Source of the DNA: Homarus americanus
Taxonomy: Eukaryota; Arthropoda; Malacostraca; Decapoda; Nephropidae
Direction of reading: 5' to 3'
NCBI RefSeq assembly: GCF_018991925.1
Contig: NW_024732238.1
Span: 8,016,642 to 8,080,641 of the forward strand
DNA length: 64,000 bases
In this document: piece by piece, positions 33,541 to 47,860 of the stretch
Layout of the letters: each line of letters begins with the position of its first letter
Numbering within the stretch: position 1 is the stretch's first letter
Program-made: the position numbers and the translations under genes
The notes under the pieces: generated by a model
Seen by the model: only the letters and a program-made list of their open reading frames with translations
Told to the model about the DNA's origin: nothing
The model's database searches: none

Positions 33541-34240
33541 GGTACCTTAAAAGTCATTAGGCAGAGCTTGAACTCTATCCAATCTTTATTTGAAAACCAG
33601 TGCAATTCGATCAAAAATGGGGTGGTGGGAGAGTTAAAATAAACCTGGCAACCTTGTTCAAAACTGAACTTTCTTTAGTAGATAATTTGGTAGACAGACA
33701 CATAAAGAGTTACAAAAATCATCCCGAGACAAAAAAAGTGAAATAGTGTCACAAGACATTGTACCCAAAACTGTTAACAACATAGATTTCAAATATGAAA
33801 GTTGCAAATAATAACCAGTAAATCTATATGTGTGTATCACAGGCACAGCAATGGTAGGCAATACCATGAGCATCCACCAGAGATGCAAGACTACTGGCAT
33901 AGACTGGAAACAAAAGTGGTCCCCAAACTGCAAAGGGACCAGGTCTGAAATGGTTCCATCAACCATCACACATTGAGATTCCTCTGTCAAATATGTAGTG
34001 GTGGATACAAGGTTTCCACATAAGACTTATCTGGCGTGAGGTATGATGTTAACTCCTGCCAAGACCAACTCTTACACATTCATGGCTAGTGGTGTAACAC
34101 TTGTCATCAGTGTTCTGGGATTAATGACCTTTGATAGATGCAGGGAATTTAGCTGTACATTAGGAATATATATATATATACTGTCTTGAATTGATATGTC
34201 TCTGGAGTCATATGATGAGTTTTACAGCCAAAAATCTAAA
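33541..34240. other. No recognised gene
   Basis: A 110-codon - strand frame (33990-33658) resembles nothing I know. A short (TA)n run lies at 34170-34180. Confidence 0.4.
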
Positions 34241-34244
34241 CATG

Positions 34245-34690
34245 AGGTCAGATCATAATGATGTCATCCACTAATCCCCACACCAACACACACGTAGAGG
34301 AGCTTAAGAAAACGGGGAGGTGACTTGACGAGTCAGGTCAGGTCAAAAATAAGGGACCCACAAAATAACTATCATACAACTATATCAAAGGTTTTTAAAG
34401 CATTTTTAACCTTGGGCCACTGACAAATAAATTTATGTAACATCAGTTTTGAACTGACCATCACTAAGGTTTATTGATTTCAATTCCTTAATCAAACTTA
34501 GTCGAATCAGAAGTACCATGTTAAAAAAATGCTTCTTTGAAAACCCTTGGTATAGTTAAAGTGATAGTTATTTTGTGGGTCCCCTTTATTTTTACCTGAC
34601 CTGACTAGTCACTTCCAACGCCTTTCAAAGCCCCACGTGTAAGGTGTGGGGATTATGGATGACATCATTATGACCTGATCTCAAGGTTTC
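34245..34690. mobile_element. Foldback-like inverted repeat
   Basis: The left arm (about 34245-34410) and right arm (about 34525-34690) are imperfect inverted repeats. Shared blocks are ATCATAATGATGTCATCCA, GTCAGGTCAGGT and GGGACCCACAAAATAACTATCA. About 110 bases separate the arms. Non-coding; probably a foldback MITE. Confidence 0.75.
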
Positions 34691-34847
34691 AAGGTCACCC
34701 TGCATATTTTAAGCCTCTCTCTGTCCATGTAATCCAGTTGCTCTGAAGATGTCTTAAATCAGCATTGTGCCAAGGCGCGCCCGTTGTTTCCTTTTCCCGT
34801 GATTTTATCAAGATTTATCTTATCCACGTTTTCATTAGGATCTATGA

Positions 34848-35395
<548 letters not shown>

Positions 35396-35397
35396 TA

Positions 35398-37002
35398 CAG
35401 TCAACCCTCACTTTACGCGGTCCCACATTCCGCGTTTCCACGTTTACACAGTGCCCTGCCAGAACCTAGGATGCTCACATTCCGCGGTGGGTGTACCCCT
35501 TTACGCGGGTGAAGTATAATTTTTTTATTTAGCTCATAAAATTCATACAAATTATCCAGCCAGAATATAATTTACATTGCTGGAATTCTTACAATTTGAT
35601 GATCATTTTGAATATAAACATCATAGATTTTGCATTAGACATACAAATTTTAGATATAATGTTTACTCTGAGTAAATATGTTATCTTTTGTGCAAAATAT
35701 ATGACATTTATATTCAAAATATTCCTGGTCTTACAAGGAATCCAGCAATGTCAATTATATTATCCTAACTTTAGTCTGATTTATTATTGATTACTAAAAA
35801 GGTAAACAGTCTGGTATTCCCACACATTTATCTGGTAGGGAGGGTTGGTGGGGGGTGGGGGGAGGGAGGGAGGGACCAGCGACCGACCACCTGGAATGTG
35901 TGAAGAATATTTTTTTTTTATTAACTGAAGATATTTCTTTTAGCTCATAAAATTCATACAAATTACCCGGCCAGAATATAATTTACATTGCTGGAATTCT
36001 TACAATTTGATGATCATTTTGAATATAAACATCATTATTTTGCATTAGACATAAAATTTTTAGATATTATGTTTACTCTGAGTAAGTATGTTATCTTTTG
36101 TGCAAAATATATGACATTTATATTCAAAATATTCCTGGTTTTACAAGGAATCCAGAAATGTCAATTATATTATCCTAACTTTAATCTGAGGTATTATTTA
36201 ATACTAAATGTTAAAATTTAGTTTTTTCACCCAACATCTCTTGAAGGGAGGGTTGGTGGGTGGTGGGGTGGAGGGTTGGGACGGACTGACCATCTGGCTC
36301 GGTTGGAAGAGGGTGGGGAGGCAAGGTGGGGTACTTTGATTGACAGATAGTGTCGTGAACAATATTTTTTTTTTATTAACTGAAGATATTTGTTTTAGCT
36401 CATTAAATTCATACAAATTACCAGGCCAGAATATAATTTACATTGCTGGAATTCTTACAATTTGGTGATTATTTTGAATATAAACATCATAGATTTAGCA
36501 TTAGACATACAAATTTTAGATGTAATGTTTACTCTGAGTAAATGTGTTATCTTTTGTGCAAAATATATGACATTTATATTCAAAATATTCCTGGTCTTAC
36601 AAGGAATCCAGCAATGTCAATTATATTATCCTAACTTTAGTTTGAGGTATTATTTATTACTATACAATACCTGGTTTTCCCCCAAAAATTTCTCAAGAGG
36701 GAAGAGCCAGTGAGTGTAGTGTGAGAAGAGGGGGAGGGATTCAGTCCATTATTTGAATGGACATTAACTTGGCGACAGTATTTCTCTATTTTTCTTAAGT
36801 ATTAATTGTGTGCATGTACCATCATAAAATTAAGATGTTATTTTTACTAGAACATAGGTAATGTGTTGGAAAAGGTGGAGTTTGGGGGTCAGCTGGTCTC
36901 TATTTCATTTAATCCCATAGGTTATGTTATTCACTTTACGCGTTTCTCACTCTCCGCGGTACCCAGTGGGTTACATTAACCGAGAAAAGTGAGTGTTGAC
37001 TG
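35398..37002 (-). mobile_element. MITE family B, copy B4, carrying a satellite block
   Basis: The left end CAGTCAACCCTCACTTTACGCG (reverse of the family right end) runs to about 35513. The right end (about 36795-37002) matches the family's left third in reverse complement, ending GAGTGTTGACTG. Between them the normal interior is replaced by about 1.28 kb with three tandem repeats. TA flanks both sides. The total is 1605 bp versus about 700 for other copies. Confidence 0.8.
35525..36715. repeat. Three tandem ~430-bp repeats inside MITE B4
   Basis: Each unit begins TTTAGCTCATAAAATTCATAC and contains ATTTACATTGCTGGAATTC, GTTTACTCTGAGTAAATATG and AGGAATCCAGCAATGTC. Unit starts lie near 35530, 35940 and 36395. 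G-rich spacers (GGGAGGGTTGGTGGG) separate units. Short open frames recur in each copy but look incidental. Confidence 0.88.
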
Positions 37003-37038
37003 TATATATATATATATATATATATAAATATATATATA

Positions 37039-37107
<69 letters not shown>
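37003..37107. repeat. (TA)n microsatellite
   Basis: TA repeat with one CTGTA interruption, exactly filling the gap between MITE B4 and MITE A2. Confidence 0.95.
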
Positions 37108-37110
<3 letters not shown>

Positions 37111-37921
37111 TGACCCGTCGGTTAACGAACTCAATCCGTTCAAGTCGTTCGTTAACCGAAACCATTGTTTCAATGGGTTTTTGGTAGTGGTTCAGCTCAC
37201 CGAAATTTCCTAAATTCAACAAAAATGGTAGAAAAGTTCACTTACTTTGAGGTGTGTATGTAGAAGGCTCCTGGATGATGATGATGATGATGGGATTTAG
37301 AATGGGGGTGGAGGAGAAGGAAGAAGAGAAGGCATTGGGGTGGAAGAGAAGTCACCCCATGGCGCCATTTCACCCATAAAATTTTAGCTCTCTTGGTGTA
37401 ATTCAAGATTATTTTCTTTAAATCAACACTGCACGTATATATTGCCAATATGTAAAATATATTTCAAAATGACCAATAATTTGCGGAAACAGAAAAAAGC
37501 ATTTAGTTGAAGAGAGACTCAAGTAAGATGTTACCTCCAGTGAAAACAGAGAGAGACTAATGCCTGTTTGCTGTGTTAAGAGGCTGGATGCCGCGCATTA
37601 AACTAGTCACTTTCACCTTCAATTATGTTCAATAATTGTTAAAATGATTAAAAATTGAAAATAAACTTTTAAAATTATTGAATAGTATAAACTTCTTGAT
37701 ATTTACTAAAATAGTAAGGAATTTAAGCCCTAGAACCGATTAATGTATTGGCGGACTGATATAAAGTTGGTTGCCCGGTCAGTGCAAGAAAACATGTTGA
37801 GGTTCGGTTAAGTAAGAAATCGTTAACGAATTTTTGTTCGTTAACGAATTGAAGATCCTTATGGAAGGCAGTTCGTTAACCGAAATTTCGTTAACCGAGG
37901 CGTTCGTTAAACGAGGGGTCA

Positions 37922-37924
<3 letters not shown>
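37108..37924 (+). mobile_element. MITE family A, copy A2 (complete)
   Basis: The left TIR is CAGTGACCCGTCGGTTAACG. The right TIR in reverse complement is CAGTGACCCCTCGTTTAACG. Length 817 bp, TA on both sides. Further GTTCGTTAAC motifs are repeated subterminally. Non-coding, pogo/Tigger-like. Confidence 0.9.
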
Positions 37925-37997
<73 letters not shown>

Positions 37998-38059
37998 ACC
38001 TATATATATAGGTATATATATATATATATATATACAGCTAGACCCTATATATATATAGG

Positions 38060-38144
<85 letters not shown>
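37925..38144. repeat. (TA)n with embedded family C terminus fragment
   Basis: A TA array joining MITE A2 to element C2. At 38035-38045 an isolated CAGCTAGACCC (family C terminal bases) is embedded in the repeat. Confidence 0.9.
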
Positions 38145-40260
38145 CAGCTAGACCCGACTTACGACTACGTGGACTTCTTACGCCCATTGGCATTTTGACA
38201 CCATGGACTGTGACGTCTATACGGGATGATAATGACTGCACTGGCCGTGACTTCAAAAATTTTTTTTCAAATGACGCAAGATATTCTATATACTCTAAAC
38301 GTTTTCATTCCCGGCGAGGAGGTGTCTTGGTCAGCTTGCAGCACCCCCACTCAGTGGAGGCTTTTGTTTGTGTTTGGCTATCGTGATCCTATACTGATCG
38401 GGCCAGAACTTTCGTTATTATCGTATTTAATTGACTTTATAATGACGGAAAGCTTAAAAGGAGAGTGCTGGTGTTGCTCCATGAAAGGAGAGAGGCAATT
38501 ACTTTTGAGATGAAACTGAAGATAATAACATGCATGACAATGGGAAAAACAGTATAAAAATCTCACGCTACCCAGGTTTCTCACACTCGACGATATCCAC
38601 TATTCTGAAGGACAACGATTCTCGTAGTAGTAAAGGAACAACACCTATAAAGGCAACTATAATATCAAAGAAAAGACAAGGTCCCATCCACGATATGAAA
38701 AAACGACAGTGATATGGATAGAAGACCAGATACAGAAGCGTGTACCCTGTTGCCGAACCATACATAGCCAAAGCAAGAAGCTCTGTTCCAAAGCCTGAAG
38801 GAGCACAGGCAGGAGATGAATGTGATCAAACATTTACAGGGAACATGTGGTACCGATGATTTTAAAAAAACGCTACAGTCTAATACTAAAAGGTGATGGA
38901 GATGTTTTGTTGATGCTGGAAGCTGCCGATGCTTTTGGCGATAGAGTTAGATGATGTGATTAGGAAGGGAATTACCGGCCCATAAATATTCAATGTATTG
39001 AGATTTGATTAAGGTGGGAAACGCATGCCTGAGCTGACATAATCCACAGTGAGCAAATGCCTGGATTCAAGGCATTCATGACAGAATTATACCTATAAGT
39101 TGCTGGTTTCAAGCCAGCCCTGCCGATCTATCATTCAGAGAACCCCAGGCTTTTAAACATGTCAGCAAGCACACACTGCCAGTGTTTATCGCAGTAACAA
39201 GAGCCTGGATGACCCTAGTACTGTTGAGATTGTCTATGACTGTTTCTATCTCTGACTTAGCCAAGCAGTATTGTTCTGCAACAAAGGATTCCATTCAAGA
39301 TTTCAATTGATTCTTTTGGATAATGCTCGCATACCCACTACACCTTGGACGACATGCACCCTACTGTTATGTAGTGTGCATTCCAGCACCAATGGTCACC
39401 AACTGCGGATCAAGGTGTTATTGCTGCCTTTTAAAGCGATTATTTACGACGACCGCTTTCAGGCTGTTGTTGCTGGCACAGAAAACGTCAGACAGTATTG
39501 AAGGAGTACATCATTTCGGTCAGTATAAAGAAACATTAGTGCAAGGAGTATGGGATCAGGTTACAAAAACATTTTACATTAAATGATATGGAAGAAAACT
39601 CAAAGATAAAAGCAATAGTCAAAAGGATTTAATTAAAAAATCACATGGAGATGGCAATAAGATGGAAAGTATAGGTAAACAGCTGGAGTTAGAAAATTGA
39701 TAATGAAGATGTTTGTTGAAACTGTAGCAGAAGAGCCTAAAATTATGGGACCCACAACCAAAATGCACAGAAAGTTGCAGAGGAAGAAGAGAGACAAAAT
39801 GTAGAAGAAGAGCCTGCACCCCCCAAAAAGTTTTCAGTGAAACATATGGCAGAGGCATTTGCTACAATTAATAAAGGAATGCAAATGTTTGATGGCATGG
39901 ATCAAAATTATGAGCGTTATGCCAAAGTTGACAGAATGATCCAAGATGCACTTGCTTGCTACAGAGAAATTTATAATGAAAAGAAAAAACAAACTGTGCA
40001 GTCTAAATTGGACATCTATTTTAAGAAGTCCCCCATTGCTGTCTCCTCACGCCCCACCAGTGCTGCCTCTTCACTCCCTCAAGATGATCCAATACCTTCA
40101 ACCAGCAAGTTTCCACAGTACATAAACCTGTCTGAAGAAAGCAACATTGATGACCCACCCAGCCCTGTTTCCTCCTCTGCTTCATCCAGTTAATGTAGTC
40201 TCCATGTATAATTAGAAAATTATGGGGGCCCTGTGTGCATTCAGCTGACTACATTAAAGG
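38145..40260 (+). mobile_element. Tigger-like element C2, source type of MITE family C
   Basis: It begins CAGCTAGACCCGACTTACGAC at a TA. Its first about 160 bases and the stretch after 40185 (AGTTAATGTAGTCTCCATG...GACTACATTAAAGG) are the two halves of MITEs C1 and C3. Between them lies a decayed Tigger transposase. The right end is truncated near 40260. 40261-40472 holds another orphan MITE-like end (CGGCCTACAAGGCGACGGGG) and nothing else recognised. Confidence 0.8.
38490..40193 (+). pseudogene. Tigger/pogo transposase, decayed
   Basis: Order of recognisable blocks across several frames: GFSHSTISTILKDND (CENP-B-type HTH) and ATIISKKRQGPIHDM (38530-38712); then WIEDQIQKRVP, a second HTH remnant ILKKRYSLILKGDG (38860) and EAADAF; LLDNARIP (39315; the family has LLxDNAPGH, second catalytic Asp); IKVLLLPFKAIIYDDRF (39403, family DQGVIATFKAYY); then VQGVWDQ. 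The C-terminal tail is in one open frame (39837-40193: VKHMAEAFATINKGMQMFDG, YNEKKKQTVQSKLDIYFK, acidic Ser/Pro end). Such transposases bind TIRs and integrate at TA. Stops and frameshifts make this copy dead. Confidence 0.75.
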
Positions 40261-40472
40261 TACCATACTGTATATCTCGGCCTACAAGGCGACGGGGTGT
40301 ATAAGACAACCCCAAAAATTTCCATTTAATAAGTAGGTTTTGAGCTCTATTCCCTGTGTAAGACCAGTACCGCAAATGTGACACTTACCATTGGGAGCTT
40401 ACTGACCCAGTAGTCCTTTACCAACCATCCCATTGACCACTGCTGTTTACACATCCTTGGTTTTTTTAAATA

Positions 40473-41256
40473 CAGTCGACCCTCGTTAAAACGGACTAAT
40501 AGGGGGGGAAGGGTGTCCGTTTTAGCCGATTGTCCTAATTAACCGATTTAGGGGTTAATATTGCATTATACAGCTATGTGTATGTTTATTTGAGTGCCCC
40601 GTCATAGGAGTCCGTTTTTTCTCACTTCAGCACTCCTGAGTCGTCCGTTTTCTCTTAATCTTAGATTGCACCAGAGACTGTTATATCTTAGTAGTGACAC
40701 AGAATTTGATATTGCAACTGGGGTTGCAATTGTTGAGGCAACTTAGGTATGTCTGATTACAGTTTGAATATTCAAGATCCATTGTGAGTGGTTTAAAGCT
40801 TCAACTGTCTTTATGGTTGGTAAAACTTGTCAAGTCTGTCAGTCTGATTGGCATGTGTGAGGCCTTGTGTTTGTACAACCGCTAAATATATAAATATATA
40901 ATGTTATGATAATTATCAGAAACACATAGGCATAATGAGGTTTATTACAAAGTGATGAAAGGGATACTGTACAGTGGCTAGTCCACAAAACATGTAGCCA
41001 TGTCTCTTTATTTGAGTGCCCCGTCAGAGGAGTCCGTTTTCTCTCACTTCAGGACGCTTGAGTCGTCCGTTTTCTCTTAATCTTAGAGTGCACCAGGGAC
41101 ATTGTTATTTCTTAGTAGTGACACAGAATTTGAAATTGCAACCCCAATTGCAACTGGGACAATCCCAGAACCAGAAATTTGATATGGACAGTTCAGATTT
41201 CGTCCGATTTATCCGAAATCCGGATTAAAGGGGTCCGAATTAACGAGGGTCGACTG
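40473..41256 (+). mobile_element. MITE family D, copy D1, with internal duplication
   Basis: The left end is CAGTCGACCCTCGTTAAAACGG. The right end in reverse complement is CAGTCGACCCTCGTTAATTCGG. TA lies on both sides; 784 bp. A direct repeat of about 150 bases (40585-40735 and 41007-41160; TTTATTTGAGTGCCCCGTCA) occupies the interior. Non-coding. Confidence 0.88.
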
Positions 41257-42510
<1,254 letters not shown>

Positions 42511-42912
42511 CAGCTAGACCCCAACTTCGACTGCTTCGACTTACGACGTGGGACTTACAACCACCGCAGTTGTGACAATTTTTTTTTTTTCAAATGACGA
42601 CGATTTTCTATACGAAACGTTTCCAGTTAATGTAGTCTCCATGTATCCTGTAAATAGAAAATTATGGGGCCCTGTGCATTCAGCTGACTACATTAAAGGT
42701 AAGTGCCCAGTCACACTGTATCCATTCCTCATTATTTATTACTTTCACTGTACTGTATCCATTCCTCATTATTTATTACCTTTACTGTGCTGTATTTCAA
42801 TGTAGATTTTATTAATATTTTTTTTTCTTTTATCATCTATGTCGGACTTACGACCATTCGGACTTACGACCTGGATTTGGGTCCCTAACCGTCGTAAGTC
42901 GGGGTCTAGCTA
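42511..42912 (+). mobile_element. MITE family C, copy C3
   Basis: The left end is CAGCTAGACCCCAACTTCGAC and the right end AGTCGGGGTCTAGCT. It has the same internal deletion junction as C1 (GAAACGTTTCCAGTTAATGTAG). 402 bp. Confidence 0.88.
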
Positions 42913-42914
42913 AC

Positions 42915-43005
<91 letters not shown>
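42913..43005. repeat. (TA)n microsatellite
   Basis: It exactly spans the interval between MITE C3 and MITE B2, with one TATTATA slip. Confidence 0.95.
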
Positions 43006-43008
<3 letters not shown>

Positions 43009-43706
43009 TTAACCCTCACTACTGGCGGTTAATGTAACCCGGAGGGTCCCGCGGAAAGTGAGGAACGCGTAAAGTGAACAACATAACATATGGGATTAAT
43101 TGAAATGGAGTCCAGGCCGATCCCCAAACTCCACTTTTTGACGACACACAACTATGTTGTAGTAAAAATATTATCTTAACTTTATGATGGCATGCACACA
43201 CAATTAATAATTAAGAGAAATATCAATAATATTAGGTTTTTTAACACTTACATTAGTAGAAAAGATGGCTGGGCACACGGGGATGGGCGGTTGGTTCCGA
43301 GGCAGAGGGCAGATTATTGGCCCTCACCTGTATCACTTGTATCAATTGTATCACTATCCACCACAGAGGCTTGCAGGGCCTCTTTGTCAAACCCCCCAAA
43401 GTTCATATAAGTCCATATCCTCACTATAATTATCACTATCACTGACTTGGGCCGGCTGTAGTGGGTAGCGGGTGAAGAACTGGTAATGTTTTGATGACTG
43501 GGCGACCTTGTGCGCACCATTTTCGCGCCTCTTACACAACATGGCGGATGGCGGGAGGTTTGGATCCAAAAATGGCGCGGCTTGCCAGCCGCTCTCCACG
43601 TAATGGGGTACACGCACCGCGGAATGTGAGCATGTTAGGTTCCGGCAGGGCACCGCGTTAACGGTGAACCGCGGAATGCGGGACCGCGTAATGTGAGGGT
43701 TGACTG
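43006..43706 (+). mobile_element. MITE family B, copy B2 (complete)
   Basis: The left end is CAGTTAACCCTCACTACTGGCG. The right end in reverse complement is CAGTCAACCCTCACATTACGCG. 701 bp, TA at both ends, closely similar to B1. Confidence 0.9.
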
Positions 43707-43716
43707 TATATATATA

Positions 43717-45605
43717 ACTGGTCGGAATTTACTGGATTTTAATTTCTCACTTGACTTGGGGTTTATTAAAAATTAATAGATGGTAATGGCAGTGGAAGCG
43801 CCCCTTTGAGAAAAATCCCGAACCGACATAAGAACACTTAAATCTACTAAACAAAATGAATTGTCCGTGACCCGTGGAAGGATAGCGTCTGTGACTGGGA
43901 TGAATGAGACACACTGTAAAATTTAGACACTTATATTCCCTCCAACACTACAAACACAATCAAATAATGGTACACCAATATGCCCACCTCTTAACTTGAA
44001 CTTAAAACACTATTCTGGGGAATAAAAGTTATACATGATATAGAAAATATTAGAAACTCAGGCAACAATAAATTTGAAGTATTAAGAAATGTTGCTTGCA
44101 CACATGAAACAGGCCTTAAGGGCTTTCACAGAATAATATCCCCCACTGCGGAGGTGGTATAAAAATAAGAATTTATTAATTCCACCATGAATGGGCCTAA
44201 AGGGCACTCAACAAAATAATATCAGTAACTGAGGAAATGGTAATAAAAAATAAGAAATTAAATACTCTACAATGAATAGGCCTTAAGGGCTTTCAACAAC
44301 ATAATATCAGTCACTTAGGAAATGGAATTAAAAAATAAGAAATTAGATACTCTACAATGAATAGGCCTTAAGGGCACTCAACAAAATTATATCACCCCAA
44401 CAGATGCACACTTCCTAACCTAACTTAACCACTACTCTGGGGAACAAAGGTTATACCTGAGATCAGAATTATGAAGAAAATTCAAAAAACAATACTATCA
44501 AAATTATTTAAGAAATATTAAACTACACACGTCAAGATAATATCAGTAACTGAGAAATGGTATTAACTACACCCAAATATATTCACTATTATTAATATGT
44601 TACTGGGTCCACCAATACTCGTGAACCATGCTCCACCCAACTCAACATACACCCGTAATAAGGGAGATAAAATGTTCCTCTAGGTATCTCCTAGAGTCCT
44701 AGACTCATGGTCTCAGTGTGTGACCATTAATTTACTCAGATAGCCTCAGTGTACTCCCAGTGCGTCCATAAAGCGGAAGGGAGCGTGCCAATCAGACCTT
44801 GTACAGTTGAGAGAAGCTTTAGCTTCCCGTTAGCAAGAGGGTTTCACTAAGCTGCTCGAGACATGTGGTGTTGTGAGCCGAGGGAGAGGAGAGCTGCTGA
44901 CCCACGATCGTCCCGTCGTCAGCTGGGCACCCAGACGGCTAGATTCCCTCAAGAGATCCTTTGATACCCCGCTAAACAGTGACAGGCCTACACTGATCGG
45001 TCCAATGGCGACAATCGCCACCCTCAATCATCAACGGCAGTCTCAAACGGCAGTCAATCTCTCGCAGTCAAACTCCGGTCAACTCCGGTCAAGTGGGTTC
45101 TGACGGAAACCCTGAAATGAACTCACTGTTAGCTCTAGTTTACTTTACCACTGCCCTATCTAACCCTGTCTGAGATCGAATGAGACTTACTTGTTATACT
45201 GCAATAGCGCAGCACAGGTGACTAGGCCACGTGACTATTTCTGTGACGGACGCGCAGGGACGTCTTGTTTGTCTGAATGCTCCCCGTGACTGAGGGAGAG
45301 CCAGCGTCGCGTCTCTCAAGGCGTTAGCTTAGGCCTACGTGACATATTTTCCGCCTAACTAATAACTCCTTGGGACACCCGTAACATTATTCAGACTGAT
45401 AAACGATCTATAATAATTTCAAATTCAATAATAGTCCCTTAACTTCATGAATCGCATCATTATTAATTCGGCAAATTACATTTAATATCACTTAGGCCTA
45501 GTTCCATAACCTCTCGCTATGGGCGGGGAGCGCTCTCTTCCCTCAGACGACCTTGAACGCTCAGTATCGCTAATGGCGGGGCATTTGAAATTTCTGAATA
45601 TTATA
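43717..45605. other. Unclassified 1.9 kb block between MITEs B2 and A3
   Basis: Contains tandem repeats (44112-44400). On the - strand, TGTTACGGGTGTCCC begins near 45386 and resembles the start of a Gypsy-type LTR, but no matching end was found. An open frame at 44873-45103 has no recognisable relatives. Confidence 0.4.
44112..44400. repeat. ~84-bp tandem repeat, 3.4 copies
   Basis: GGCCTTAAGGGC starts units at 44112, 44194 (GGCCTAAAGGGC), 44279 and 44364, giving periods of 82-85. The units carry AACATAATATCAGT and AATAAGAAATTA blocks. Confidence 0.85.
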
Positions 45606-45611
45606 TATATA

Positions 45612-47590
<1,979 letters not shown>

Positions 47591-47750
47591 TTACTCATTC
47601 TTTAATAAAATTGGATTTAAATTGTGTTATTTATCATTTTGACTAAATTTGTTGTAAAAACTCTTATCCAGTCTCAACAACGTATGTCGTTCATTATAAG
47701 AATTATGCTAGCACTGTAGCAGGTAGTTCTTAGTTCTAATTTGGGTAATA
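47591..47750. other. No recognised feature
   Basis: Short AT-rich spacer. Confidence 0.4.
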
Positions 47751-47860
47751 CAGTATTACCCCGCCTAACGCGGTTTCACTTAGCGCGTTTTCACATATAC
47801 GCGGTGCCTTGCCAGAGCTGAACTTTCACTTAACGCGGATTTTTTCCACATATACGCGTG
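47751..47860 (+). mobile_element. MITE family E, terminal fragment E2
   Basis: It begins CAGTATTACCCCGCCTAACGCG after TA. Repeated CGCGGT/TACGCG motifs follow for about 100 bases, as in the subterminal region of families B and E. No opposite end was found. Confidence 0.5.

Noticed and set aside
35596..36713. Three similar 64-83-codon frames
   Set aside because: They recur because the 430-bp unit is repeated. They differ by stops and show no protein-like constraint.
44873..45103. 76-codon frame MSRGRGELLTHDRPVV...
   Set aside because: No recognisable domain, no splice context, and it lies in a block suspected to be repeat-derived.
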